Below are positions 1-5,668 of a stretch of 5,668 nucleotides of DNA, in pieces. Numbering within the stretch: position 1 is the stretch's first letter; every line of letters starts with the position of its first letter. Source of the DNA: Agaricicola taiwanensis_A (lineage in GTDB: Bacteria; Pseudomonadota; Alphaproteobacteria; Rhizobiales; Methylopilaceae); contig JBEBSP010000176.1 in NCBI GenBank assembly GCA_040394255.1, forward strand, positions 1 to 5,668, written 5' to 3'. Made by a program: the position numbers and the translations under genes. The notes beneath the pieces were generated by a model. It was not told the origin of the DNA. It made no database searches and saw only the letters and a program-made list of their open reading frames with translations.

Positions 1-315
1 ATGACCGCAAAAACCATCATCGGACGACAGATCGCCGCCGGCCGCATGCTGGCGAGCGTCTCGCAGGGCAAGCTGGCGAAACGGGCCGGCATCGCCGTCA
101 TGACGCTGAAGCTGATCGAGGCGAACGACGGCCCGCCCTCGGGCCTGGAGGCCGAAACAACGGCCGTGCGCGTGGCGCTGGAAGGCCTCGGCGTCGTCTT
201 GATCGACGAGAACGGCGGCGGGCATGGCGTGCGCCTCAAGCACACCCGCAGCGAGGTCCGGCAGTTGCAACGCCTCGAAGGCGAAGGCGGCATCGTCGCC
301 GACGATGACGCCTGA
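1..315 (+). CDS. Small Xre/Cro-type helix-turn-helix DNA-binding protein
   Basis: This 104-residue protein is probably a DNA-binding transcriptional regulator. Residues 8-62 fit an Xre/Cro-type HTH: an amphipathic first helix (IGRQIAAGRMLASV), the turn and second helix around SQGKLAKRAGI (21-31), and a recognition helix AVMTLKLIEAN (32-42). Next come an ALEGLGVVLIDENGGG segment and GVRLK (about 59-80), an ending I recall from many short alphaproteobacterial HTH proteins. The tail is acidic (DDDA). There is no ligand or dimerisation domain beyond this, so it is a minimal regulator. The ATG is the first base of the window, so its Shine-Dalgarno site and promoter are not visible and a start further upstream cannot be excluded. 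It converges on the SDR gene with 6 bases between the stop codons. Target unknown. Confidence 0.85.
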   Translation: MTAKTIIGRQIAAGRMLASVSQGKLAKRAGIAVMTLKLIEANDGPPSGLEAETTAVRVALEGLGVVLIDENGGGHGVRLKHTRSEVRQLQRLEGEGGIVADDDA

Positions 316-321
316 GCGGCT

Positions 322-1062
322 TCAGCGCCCGCCCGAAACCTTCAGAATGGTTCCGGTGACATAGCTCGCGGCGTCCGACAGCAGGAACAGGATCGCCTCG
401 GCCACCTCCCCGGCCCGGCCCGCGCGGCCCAGCGGCGTCGTGGGGCCAAGCCGCTCCAGCCGTCCCGGCGCATGGATGTCCGTCTCGATCAGGCCGGGCG
501 CGACGGCGTTGACGCGGATGCCGTCGGGCGCGAGTTCCTTCGACAGACCGACGGTCAGGGCGTCGATCGCGCCCTTGGAGGCGGCATACCAGACGTATTC
601 GTTGGGGCTGCCGAGGCTCGACGCCATGGAGGAGACGTTGACGATCGCCCCGCCCTCCCCGCCATGGCGCGGCGCCATCACCCGGATGGCGGCCTGCGCC
701 GCGAGAATCGCGCCGGTGACGTTGAGGTCGATGCAGCGGCGCAGGGTCTCGGGCGCGGCCCCGTCGAGGCGGCCGTTGTCGCCTGTCACGCCCGCGTTGT
801 TGACGAAATGGGTGATGCGCCCGAGCCGCTCCGCGCAGCCGGAAAAGATGTGGGCGATGTCCGCGTCGAGGGCGATGTCGCCCCGGAAGGCCTCCGCCCG
901 CGCGCCCGAGGCGCGGCAGTCACGCAGCACGGCTTCGGCGGCATGGGCATCGCGGTGGTAGGTGATGGCGACATCGTAGCCGCGCGCCGCGGCCATGCGC
1001 GCCGTGGCGGCCCCGATGCCCCGGCTCGCGCCGGTGATGAGGACGAGAGGGCGGGCAGTCAT
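322..1062 (-). CDS. SDR-family NAD(P)-dependent oxidoreductase (YgfF/FabG-like)
   Basis: This 246-residue classical short-chain dehydrogenase/reductase is a cytosolic enzyme that should oxidise an alcohol or reduce a carbonyl using NAD(P). Visible motifs are the cofactor glycine motif TGASRGIG (10-17), D62 in the adenine-binding region, NNAG (88-91), and the catalytic tetrad N114, S145 (NVSS), Y159 and K163 (YAASK). PG near LIETDIHAPG and the C-terminal SYVTGTILKVSGG are also typical. R14 and R37 (YHR at the end of the second strand) favour NADPH. The stretch SLGSPNEYVWYAASKGAIDALT and the DIHAPGR segment resemble E. coli YgfF more than FabG. The substrate cannot be read from sequence. I chose the ATG at 1062 because GGAG lies 6 bases upstream; a GTG at 1074 would add four residues but overlaps that site. 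It lies downstream of the large ankyrin gene on the same strand, 103 bases away, so co-transcription is possible but unproven. Confidence 0.94.
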   Translation of the reverse strand: MTARPLVLITGASRGIGAATARMAAARGYDVAITYHRDAHAAEAVLRDCRASGARAEAFRGDIALDADIAHIFSGCAERLGRITHFVNNAGVTGDNGRLDGAAPETLRRCIDLNVTGAILAAQAAIRVMAPRHGGEGGAIVNVSSMASSLGSPNEYVWYAASKGAIDALTVGLSKELAPDGIRVNAVAPGLIETDIHAPGRLERLGPTTPLGRAGRAGEVAEAILFLLSDAASYVTGTILKVSGGR

Positions 1063-1096
1063 GGCGCACTCCACAGAAGGACAGCGCCACTATCGA

Positions 1097-1127
1097 GGCC
1101 CGGCACGGCCCCGGCAAGGTCCGGGCC
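1097..1127. repeat. GC-rich inverted repeat between the ankyrin gene and the SDR gene
   Basis: GGCCCGG (1097-1103) and CCGGGCC (1121-1127) are perfect 7-base inverted arms around a 17-base loop, in the 103-base gap between the stop of the large - strand gene and the start of the SDR gene. It could form a stem in the transcript and slow read-through. No T-run follows on the - strand, so it is not a convincing intrinsic terminator, and such pairings arise easily in sequence this GC-rich. I see no clear promoter for the SDR gene in this gap. Confidence 0.3.
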
Positions 1128-1165
1128 GCACGGCTTGCATGCGCAGGCGGCATGGCCCCCAGCCG

Positions 1166-4100
1166 TCAGATCCACTGATCGTCTCTGACCCAGGTGCCCG
1201 GTATGTGCCACCTTTCCCGGGTGACAGGTGCGTTCGGATCATTCTCCCAAGGCGCCCACATGTCCTCCGGAGGGTCATTTGGATGGGTCAGGTGCTCCCT
1301 GTAGCGGGGATCATAGCCGCCATCGATGTCGTATTTCTCGAGGGTGGGCAGGTAGTTCATCGTGTATTTCTTTTCCTTGTTGACCTCCCAGATGAGGAGG
1401 GCAATCGATACCCCGAGGAACACAAAGGAGGCGACGCCGTTCAGCGCGGCGCCGATCCTGCCACCCAGGAGCGGCGCATTCTTGATGACGTGACCCGGAG
1501 ACCGGAAATAGGGCGCCAGCGACTGGTAGAAGGCGGTCGGCGCCGTGGCGGCATTGGCCACGCCCGCCGTGATGTAGAGGGCGGCTTCCGCGGCGTCGCC
1601 GCGGCGGGCGGCTTCGATGCCGAAGGCCATGGCCGCGCCCATGACCAGGGACCCGCCCGTGGCCGACACCACACGCGCGATGTTGGTGTAGTGCCCGATG
1701 AAGGCCTTGGCCGCCGCCGGGGTGGTGTGGCGGTAGTGCAGTATTCCGTCTCTTCCGGCTTTGTAGCTGTTCCAGCTGGACCGCCACTTATCCAGGCGGG
1801 ACACCTTGTTCTTCTCGACGCGTGACGAGAGCGCGGACGCTTCCCCGAAGAGACCGAGAACCTGGAGGCCGCTGCCCAGCGTGCTGACGATGGTCTCCCT
1901 GGACGGCTTGTCGCCGCCGCCGATGCCCTTGGCTATCATGCCGGCGCCGGCCAGCAACGCGCTGAAGGCGTGCATGGTGCCGATGCCGTAGTTCCGGTTG
2001 ATGGCATTGTCCTTGCCCAGGAAGGTCGTCTTGTCCTTGAACTTCTTCAGCGAGTGGTTCCACTTTCCGGTCGAGCGGAAGGTGTCCCAGATGTTGCGCA
2101 TGCCGGTCGCGACCTGCGCGGGGCTCAGCTTCTTGCCGTCATCGGCGATGAACATCGGATGGTCAGGGTCTTCGTCATAGGCATTCTGGATGACCTCCTC
2201 AAGAATGTCGTCGTCGAGGTCGCCATTGTCCTTGAGAATATACCCGACCAGATCCTCACCATTCGTCGTGTCGAAGATGTAGTTCTGTATGTTCTCATTC
2301 ACATTGTTCATGACGTCTTCTTGCGGAGAGCCATAGAACGAGAACAGGGATGCACGTGAATAGAGCTCGGCGATCGCCTCGTCCGGCGTCTTCCCGCCCT
2401 CGATCATCTTGCTCAGGACATTGGGATCGCGAAGATTGTCCTCGTAGGATTCGACGATCTCGTCGTAGCTGTCCGTCTTCCTGATGTCGATGATCGGGCT
2501 TGCGATGTAGTCCTTGTACTTGGTGCCGGCCGCCGTGTTGAGCGTGGCGAAGAGGGCATAGTGCTCCCTGAGGTTGTCCATCAGGTCGCCGTCCTTCTCG
2601 ACCGCCTCGTCGACACCCAGGCCATTCTTGACCACATTGTCGAGAATGCCCTGGACCTTCTTCTTCAGGGCGGGGTCCTTGGCCAGAACGTCCTGTATCG
2701 CCTTGGGCTGATTTTCACCGATCCACGCGGCGACGTCATCGCTCATGAGCTTGTTCATGACGTGTTCGATGTGCCTGTCGATCTTCTTCGGATCACTGTG
2801 GGGGACGTATTTTCTCTTGGGATTGGAAGTATCGGCTTCATCGGAAGCGTAAAGATACGCCGCCTCATAGCTGTGCATGTGCGGATTGGACATCACGAGG
2901 TCGCGCATCTTCTGCAATTCAAGATAGGCAAGCGCCCGTGTCTTGACGTCGTATTTGCCTGGATTGTGAATGAGATCGAAGCGGTCGACGTTGATCGGGT
3001 TCTCATCGAGGATCTTGTCGCGGGCCTCGTTGGAGAGGTAAGCGACCATCTTCGCGAAGTTTTCGTAGGTGAAATCCTTGCCCAGCTCGTCGGCGATCTT
3101 GGCTATGTCGAATGTCCGCCCATCGTTGTCGGAGACCGGGGCGCTGTAGTTCTTCAGATAGTCGAAGCCATATTTGGCGAAGTCCTGGAGGCGTCCAGCC
3201 TCCGTTCCGGGATTGGCTTCGTCTTTCCCCGTGTTGTTGTTCTTGAAGAATCCGTCGATCCGATGATTGCCGATGGTGTTGTCGTTCTTGCTGATCTGTC
3301 CGTCGGGACCGAAGTTCTCGATGTACTGGAGAATGCGGCTGGCGAGGTAAGCCTTGTTGGCATCCTCCTGATAGGTCTTGTCGTTGCCGCCGATGCTCTT
3401 GAGGCCCTTGAACGGGGTGTCGCCGCCCCAGCCGTCGTTCAGCCAGCCCTGGATCTGCGGAGACAGGTTTCTCAGCAGGGGATCGTCGTTGATGATCTGC
3501 TGGGCGCTGCGGGTATCGCCCTCGGGCCGCTTCATGTTCGCGGTCGGCGGGGTATCGTCGACAGGTGGCTGCTTGCCGCCCTTCAGCGTGTTCCAGCCGT
3601 ATTTGGCGAAGTCCTGAACGCGCGCGGCTTCCGTGTCGGGGTTGGCCTTCAGGCTGCCCTCCTTGCCGAAAAAGCCCTCGATGCGCTCGTTCTCGGCATC
3701 GCCGCCCACGACCCGCGCGCCGTTCTTGTCATAGGCCACGACGTGTTCGAGAACCCTTACGGCCCGGTAGGCCGCGTCGGCGTCGGTCCGGAGATTCTTG
3801 ATGCCCTTGAACGGGTGGTCGCCGCCAAATCCGTTTTCGAGCCATCCCCGGATCTGCGGGGAGAGCCCCCGCCAGAGCTTGCTTGAATCCAGGATCTCGC
3901 TGGCCGACCGCCTGTCGTTCGGCGGCCTTTTGGTCTTCTCGGTCGGCGGGCCGTAGCTCAGACTCTCGATCGTATGCCCGGTCAGCATCTCATAGGGTGT
4001 CGTGCCGTCCTCGTCCCCTATGTCGACCTCGCCGCCCTGGCTCTCAAGGTAATCGTAGACCTCCTGATGATCGCCCTCGGCTGCGGAATGCATCGCGGTG

Positions 4101-4915
4101 CGGCTGCGCGAGCCCGCCATGTTGATGAAATAGGCGCGCTTGTCCTCTGGCATCTTCTCCACGAGCGCCTTCACGACCTCGAGCTGCCCCTCGCCGGCCG
4201 CATAGGACAGCAGGCTGACGTTGTCCTCCTTGGAATGCTCGTAGCGCGCCATGGGGTCGATGCCGGTCTCGGCCCCGATCAGTTTCGCGGCCTTCTTCCA
4301 GTCACCCTTCTTGAAGGCGGCCTGAAGCTGCTTGTCGGCCGCCTTCTGCAGGCGCTTCTCATTTGCCTTCGCGCTCGGGATCCCCTCGAACTGGTTTTCA
4401 TTGCCGCGGGTATTGCCCCAGTGCTTCGCCACCTCATAGGGCGTCCAGCCAGTGCCATCGGCGGTATCCCTGGCGGTCAGGTCGGCGCCGCCGTCGATGA
4501 GGGCGTTGATGAGGTCCTCGTCGCCGCCCACGACCACCCGGTGAAGGGCCGTGTTGCCGTTCTTGTCCCTGGCGTTGGGGTCCGCCCCCGCCGCAAGCAG
4601 CATCTTGACGAGCTCGGCCTGCTTGTCCAGGGGCGCATATGTGACCGCGTAGTGCAGGGCGGTATGCCCGTCCTTGGGATTCTTGGCGTTGATGTCGAAC
4701 TTCGTCTGGCTGTTCAGGATGCTCCGGACGGTGGCGATGTCGCCCTTCTTGGCGGCTTCCCTCAGGTTCTGCTCAACGGACGGCTGGTCATGATCGCCCG
4801 GCACCACACCGAGGTTGACCCGCGCGACGACCCCGCGGAAGTCATCGCCTTCGGTGGTCTCGTCCGGAACATAGCGAAGGTATGACTCCGAGCCACCCAA
4901 TGCCTCCACCATCAT
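1166..4915 (-). CDS. Large ankyrin-repeat protein with duplicated NolX/HrpF-like module and hydrophobic C-terminus
   Basis: A 1249-residue protein. Order of parts: a non-repetitive, Asp/Gly-rich N-terminus without signal peptide (1-45); ankyrin repeats (about 46-315); two tandem copies of a module of about 120 residues (about 329-446 and 462-588) joined by a proline-rich linker; a charged, probably helical middle (about 590-975); hydrophobic stretches at about 978-1028 and 1080-1176; and a Trp-rich tail (1180-1249). Ankyrin repeats bind proteins. The duplicated module plus hydrophobic C-terminal part resembles, from memory, the NolX/HrpF/HrpK type III translocator-like proteins. Function is therefore inferred: possibly a secreted or membrane-inserting effector. 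Alternatives are a pore-forming toxin or a cell-surface protein. An in-frame stop at 4949-4951, with no start codon in between, makes 4915 the earliest start. GGAGG lies 4 bases from this ATG and 7 from the next one (4912), which may be the real start. GC and codon use dip in the middle. Reading frame is intact throughout. Confidence 0.95.
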   Translation of the reverse strand: MMVEALGGSESYLRYVPDETTEGDDFRGVVARVNLGVVPGDHDQPSVEQNLREAAKKGDIATVRSILNSQTKFDINAKNPKDGHTALHYAVTYAPLDKQAELVKMLLAAGADPNARDKNGNTALHRVVVGGDEDLINALIDGGADLTARDTADGTGWTPYEVAKHWGNTRGNENQFEGIPSAKANEKRLQKAADKQLQAAFKKGDWKKAAKLIGAETGIDPMARYEHSKEDNVSLLSYAAGEGQLEVVKALVEKMPEDKRAYFINMAGSRSRTAMHSAAEGDHQEVYDYLESQGGEVDIGDEDGTTPYEMLTGHTIESLSYGPPTEKTKRPPNDRRSASEILDSSKLWRGLSPQIRGWLENGFGGDHPFKGIKNLRTDADAAYRAVRVLEHVVAYDKNGARVVGGDAENERIEGFFGKEGSLKANPDTEAARVQDFAKYGWNTLKGGKQPPVDDTPPTANMKRPEGDTRSAQQIINDDPLLRNLSPQIQGWLNDGWGGDTPFKGLKSIGGNDKTYQEDANKAYLASRILQYIENFGPDGQISKNDNTIGNHRIDGFFKNNNTGKDEANPGTEAGRLQDFAKYGFDYLKNYSAPVSDNDGRTFDIAKIADELGKDFTYENFAKMVAYLSNEARDKILDENPINVDRFDLIHNPGKYDVKTRALAYLELQKMRDLVMSNPHMHSYEAAYLYASDEADTSNPKRKYVPHSDPKKIDRHIEHVMNKLMSDDVAAWIGENQPKAIQDVLAKDPALKKKVQGILDNVVKNGLGVDEAVEKDGDLMDNLREHYALFATLNTAAGTKYKDYIASPIIDIRKTDSYDEIVESYEDNLRDPNVLSKMIEGGKTPDEAIAELYSRASLFSFYGSPQEDVMNNVNENIQNYIFDTTNGEDLVGYILKDNGDLDDDILEEVIQNAYDEDPDHPMFIADDGKKLSPAQVATGMRNIWDTFRSTGKWNHSLKKFKDKTTFLGKDNAINRNYGIGTMHAFSALLAGAGMIAKGIGGGDKPSRETIVSTLGSGLQVLGLFGEASALSSRVEKNKVSRLDKWRSSWNSYKAGRDGILHYRHTTPAAAKAFIGHYTNIARVVSATGGSLVMGAAMAFGIEAARRGDAAEAALYITAGVANAATAPTAFYQSLAPYFRSPGHVIKNAPLLGGRIGAALNGVASFVFLGVSIALLIWEVNKEKKYTMNYLPTLEKYDIDGGYDPRYREHLTHPNDPPEDMWAPWENDPNAPVTRERWHIPGTWVRDDQWI
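1388..1984 (-). other. Hydrophobic, glycine-rich C-terminal segments of the large protein
   Basis: This region encodes residues 978-1176. It contains hydrophobic stretches at about 978-998 (IGTMHAFSALLAGAGMIAKG), 1012-1028 (TLGSGLQVLGLFG), 1080-1103 (ARVVSATGGSLVMGAAMAFG), 1108-1127 and 1148-1176. The strongest membrane-helix candidate is 1157-1176 (ALNGVASFVFLGVSIALLIW), followed directly by the positively charged NKEKK. Several are Gly/Ala-rich with small residues at regular spacing, as in helices that pack closely or insert on contact with membranes. The others may be amphipathic rather than true transmembrane helices. Confidence 0.7.
3152..3532 (-). repeat. Second copy of the duplicated internal protein module
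   Basis: Residues 462-588. It opens with KRPEGDTRSAQQII, keeps the core LSPQIQGWL and GWGGDTPFKGLK, and closes with TEAGRLQDFAKYGFDYLK. Against copy one, the first 47 residues align without gaps at 27 identities, and TEAxRxQDFAKYG is shared near the end. This copy is about 10 residues longer, chiefly an insertion (GGNDKTYQE) before DANKAY. At DNA level only short identity remains, such as a 17-base match (3171-3187 with 3600-3616), so the duplication is old. Confidence 0.85.
3578..3931 (-). repeat. First copy of the duplicated internal protein module
   Basis: Residues 329-446, directly after the ankyrin region. It opens with KRPPNDRRSASEIL, has the core LSPQIRGWLENGFGGDHPFKGIK, continues with DADAAYRAVRVLEHV and a D/N/G-rich loop (DKNGARVVGGD), and ends with TEAARVQDFAKYGWNTLK. 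From memory, DADAAYRAV-VLEHV and the TEAxRLQDFxKYGF ending occur in the imperfect direct repeats of HrpF and NolX. This is the main ground for the family suggestion. A profile search would settle it. Confidence 0.85.
3971..4780 (-). other. Ankyrin-repeat region of the large protein
   Basis: Residues 46-315. The clearest repeats are 82-119 (DGHTALHYA ... ELVKMLLAAGADPNARD) and 120-154 (GNTALHRVVVGGDEDLINALIDGGADLTARD), with the usual TALH and LLxxGADxNAxD signatures. A weaker repeat precedes them (about 46-81, REAAKKGDIATVRSIL). After a degenerate stretch (155-192), further degenerate units follow at about 193-231, 232-270 (LLSYAAGEGQLEVVKALV) and 271-304 (TAMHSAAEGDHQEVYDYL), with a short cap (TTPYEML). 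Ankyrin arrays bind protein partners. The partner here is unknown. Codon use in this part matches the GC-rich host. Confidence 0.9.
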
Positions 4916-5071
4916 GCCACCTCCATGGAGGCCGGGAGACTCCCGGCTTCAAAGAAGCAGCATTCCTAGTTTCCGTATGTGACAGCAGCGCAATAAATAT
5001 ATGACAAATATATATGGTATCAGTATAAACTAGTTTAGTTCTTCGGCGTCCATGTAGAGCTTCCGCTGATC
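4916..5071 (-). promoter_or_regulatory. AT-rich spacer, probable promoter and leader of the large gene
   Basis: This 156-base gap separates the lepA stop from the start of the large gene. The block 4981-5040 is 28% GC by hand count, far below its neighbours. On the - strand it offers a -10-like TATACT (plus-strand AGTATA at 5022-5027) and a -35-like TTGTCA (5004-5009), but neither has a well-spaced partner, so no promoter is called precisely. It also holds the palindrome TAAACTAGTTTA (5026-5037) and an AAATATAT direct repeat 11 bases apart (4995-5002, 5006-5013), which could be protein-binding sites. No convincing lepA terminator is visible. Confidence 0.4.
4920..4947 (-). promoter_or_regulatory. 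Leader with hairpin and Shine-Dalgarno inside a palindrome
   Basis: On the - strand, a hairpin with stem GCCGGGA/TCCCGGC (4931-4947) is followed at once by the 12-base palindrome CCTCCATGGAGG (4920-4931), sharing base 4931. The GGAGG half is the Shine-Dalgarno site of the large gene. CCTCC, or the CTCC of the first hairpin, can pair with it, so the ribosome site could be masked. The start codons ATGATG follow at 4915-4910. Confidence 0.5.
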
Positions 5072-5668
5072 TCAGCTGTCCATCTTCAGCGCGGCGATGA
5101 AGGCTTCCTGCGGGATCTCCACGCGGCCGAACTGGCGCATGCGCTTCTTGCCCTCCTTCTGCTTCTCCAGCAGCTTGCGCTTGCGCGTGGCGTCGCCGCC
5201 GTAGCACTTGGCGGTCACGTCCTTGCGCAGGGCGCGCACCGTCTCGCGGGCGATCACCTTGGCGCCGATGGCGGCCTGGATCGGGATCTGGAACAGGTGC
5301 GGCGGGATCAGGTCCTTGAGCTTCTCGCACATGGCGCGGCCGCGCATCTCGGCGCGGGTCTTGTGCACCAGCATGGAGAGCGCATCCACCGGCTCGGCGT
5401 TGACCAGGATCGACATCTTGACGAGGTCGCCGACGCGCATGTCGGTGATGGCGTAGTCGAAGGAGGCGTAGCCCTTGGAGATGGACTTCAGCCGGTCGTA
5501 GAAGTCGAACACCACCTCGTTGAGCGGCAGGTCGTAGACCACCATGGCGCGCTTGCCGACGTAGTTGAGATCGATCTGGTTGCCGCGCCGGTCCTGGCAG
5601 AGCTTCAGGATGCCGCCGAGATAGTCGTCGGGGGTGAGGATGGTGGCGCGAATCCACGGCTCCTCGAT
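5072..5668 (-). CDS. lepA: Elongation factor 4 (LepA), C-terminal part, cut by window edge
   Basis: The last 198 residues of LepA/EF4, a ribosome-bound GTPase acting on translocation and 30S biogenesis. Full-length LepA is about 600 residues, so the G domain and domain II lie beyond the right edge. The visible part begins IEEPWIRATILTPDDYLG, the start of the EF-G domain V-like fold, and continues with LNEVVFDFYDRLKS-SKGYASFDY (about 49-72), LVNAEPVDAL, and KLKDLIP--F-IPIQAAIGAKVIARE. It ends in the LepA-specific C-terminal domain with KCYGGDATRKRKLLEKQKEG (154-173), KKRMRQFGRVEIPQEAF and KMDS. The frame is open from base 5668 to the TGA at 5072-5074; an apparent ATG start at 5545 is internal. 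No defect is seen, and codon use is strongly GC-ending (19 of 20 in one sample). Confidence 0.97.
   Translation of the reverse strand: MEEPWIRATILTPDDYLGGILKLCQDRRGNQIDLNYVGKRAMVVYDLPLNEVVFDFYDRLKSISKGYASFDYAITDMRVGDLVKMSILVNAEPVDALSMLVHKTRAEMRGRAMCEKLKDLIPPHLFQIPIQAAIGAKVIARETVRALRKDVTAKCYGGDATRKRKLLEKQKEGKKRMRQFGRVEIPQEAFIAALKMDS

Noticed and set aside
472..1188. A 238-codon open frame on the + strand opposite the SDR gene
   Set aside because: Shadow frame rich in Arg, Ala, Gly and Asp. The SDR frame contains the full set of cofactor and catalytic motifs.
2561..3886. A 441-codon open frame on the + strand opposite the large gene
   Set aside because: It lies entirely antisense to the ankyrin/NolX-like gene, its translation is Val/Leu/Ile/Asp-rich without any recognisable motif, and long antisense frames are expected in GC-rich genes. 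The - strand frame has clear domains.
3152..3931. EF-hand calcium sites in the D/N/G-rich loops of the duplicated module
   Set aside because: DKNGARVVGGD and the matching loop of copy two only loosely resemble an EF-hand. The 12-residue ligand pattern with a final Glu is not met.
3974..4885. A 303-codon open frame on the + strand opposite the ankyrin region
   Set aside because: Shadow of the repeat region. The translation has no family signature and the opposing frame has unmistakable ankyrin motifs.
5065..5076. Inverted repeat GCTGA/TCAGC over the lepA stop codon as a terminator
   Set aside because: The arms are only 5 bases with a 2-base loop and no T-run follows on the - strand, so it does not qualify as an intrinsic terminator.
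4842..5657. A 271-codon - strand frame covering the spacer and part of lepA
   Set aside because: It overlaps lepA in another frame with a low-complexity Arg/His/Pro translation, then runs through the AT-rich spacer. No motif.
1..5668. CRISPR arrays, tRNA or rRNA genes, transposases, integrases or attachment sites
   Set aside because: No regularly spaced repeats, cloverleaf-like sequence, recombinase motifs or terminal inverted repeats with target duplications were found by eye.

Overview
The window looks like a piece of an alphaproteobacterial chromosome. The evidence is the lepA C-terminus at the right edge, whose end (KCYGGD, KEGKKRMRQFGRVEIPQEAF) reads like alphaproteobacterial EF4, together with the high GC of the flanking genes. 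Hand-counted 60-base samples give 77% GC in the dehydrogenase gene and 68% in lepA. The genus cannot be fixed from this sequence.

Layout from left to right. (1) A small Xre/Cro-type helix-turn-helix protein on the + strand, complete, starting at the first base. (2) Convergent with it and only 6 bases away, an SDR-family NAD(P)-dependent oxidoreductase on the - strand, resembling E. coli YgfF. (3) After a 103-base gap, a very large - strand gene (about 3.75 kb, 1249 aa) that is the point of interest. Its product has N-terminal ankyrin repeats, then two diverged tandem copies of a module of about 120 residues, a charged middle region, and a hydrophobic, glycine-rich C-terminal third with a Trp-rich tail. 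From memory, the duplicated module followed by C-terminal hydrophobic segments resembles the NolX/HrpF/HrpK group of type III secretion translocator-like proteins; this was not checked by search. (4) A 156-base AT-rich spacer (28% GC over 4981-5040) with palindromes and a helical-phase direct repeat, ending in a leader whose Shine-Dalgarno sequence lies inside a 12-base palindrome. (5) The 3' third of lepA (elongation factor 4) on the - strand, cut by the window edge.

lepA, the large gene and the SDR gene all read leftward. lepA is a conserved housekeeping gene, while the large gene looks like accessory content placed next to it. The AT-rich spacer and a dip in GC and GC3 in the middle of the gene (43-50% GC samples, against 68% in its ankyrin part) suggest acquisition or a mosaic origin. 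No secretion apparatus, chaperone, integrase, transposase, tRNA or CRISPR array is visible, so any secretion role for the large protein is inference from architecture alone. The SDR and the HTH protein have no obvious functional link to it.
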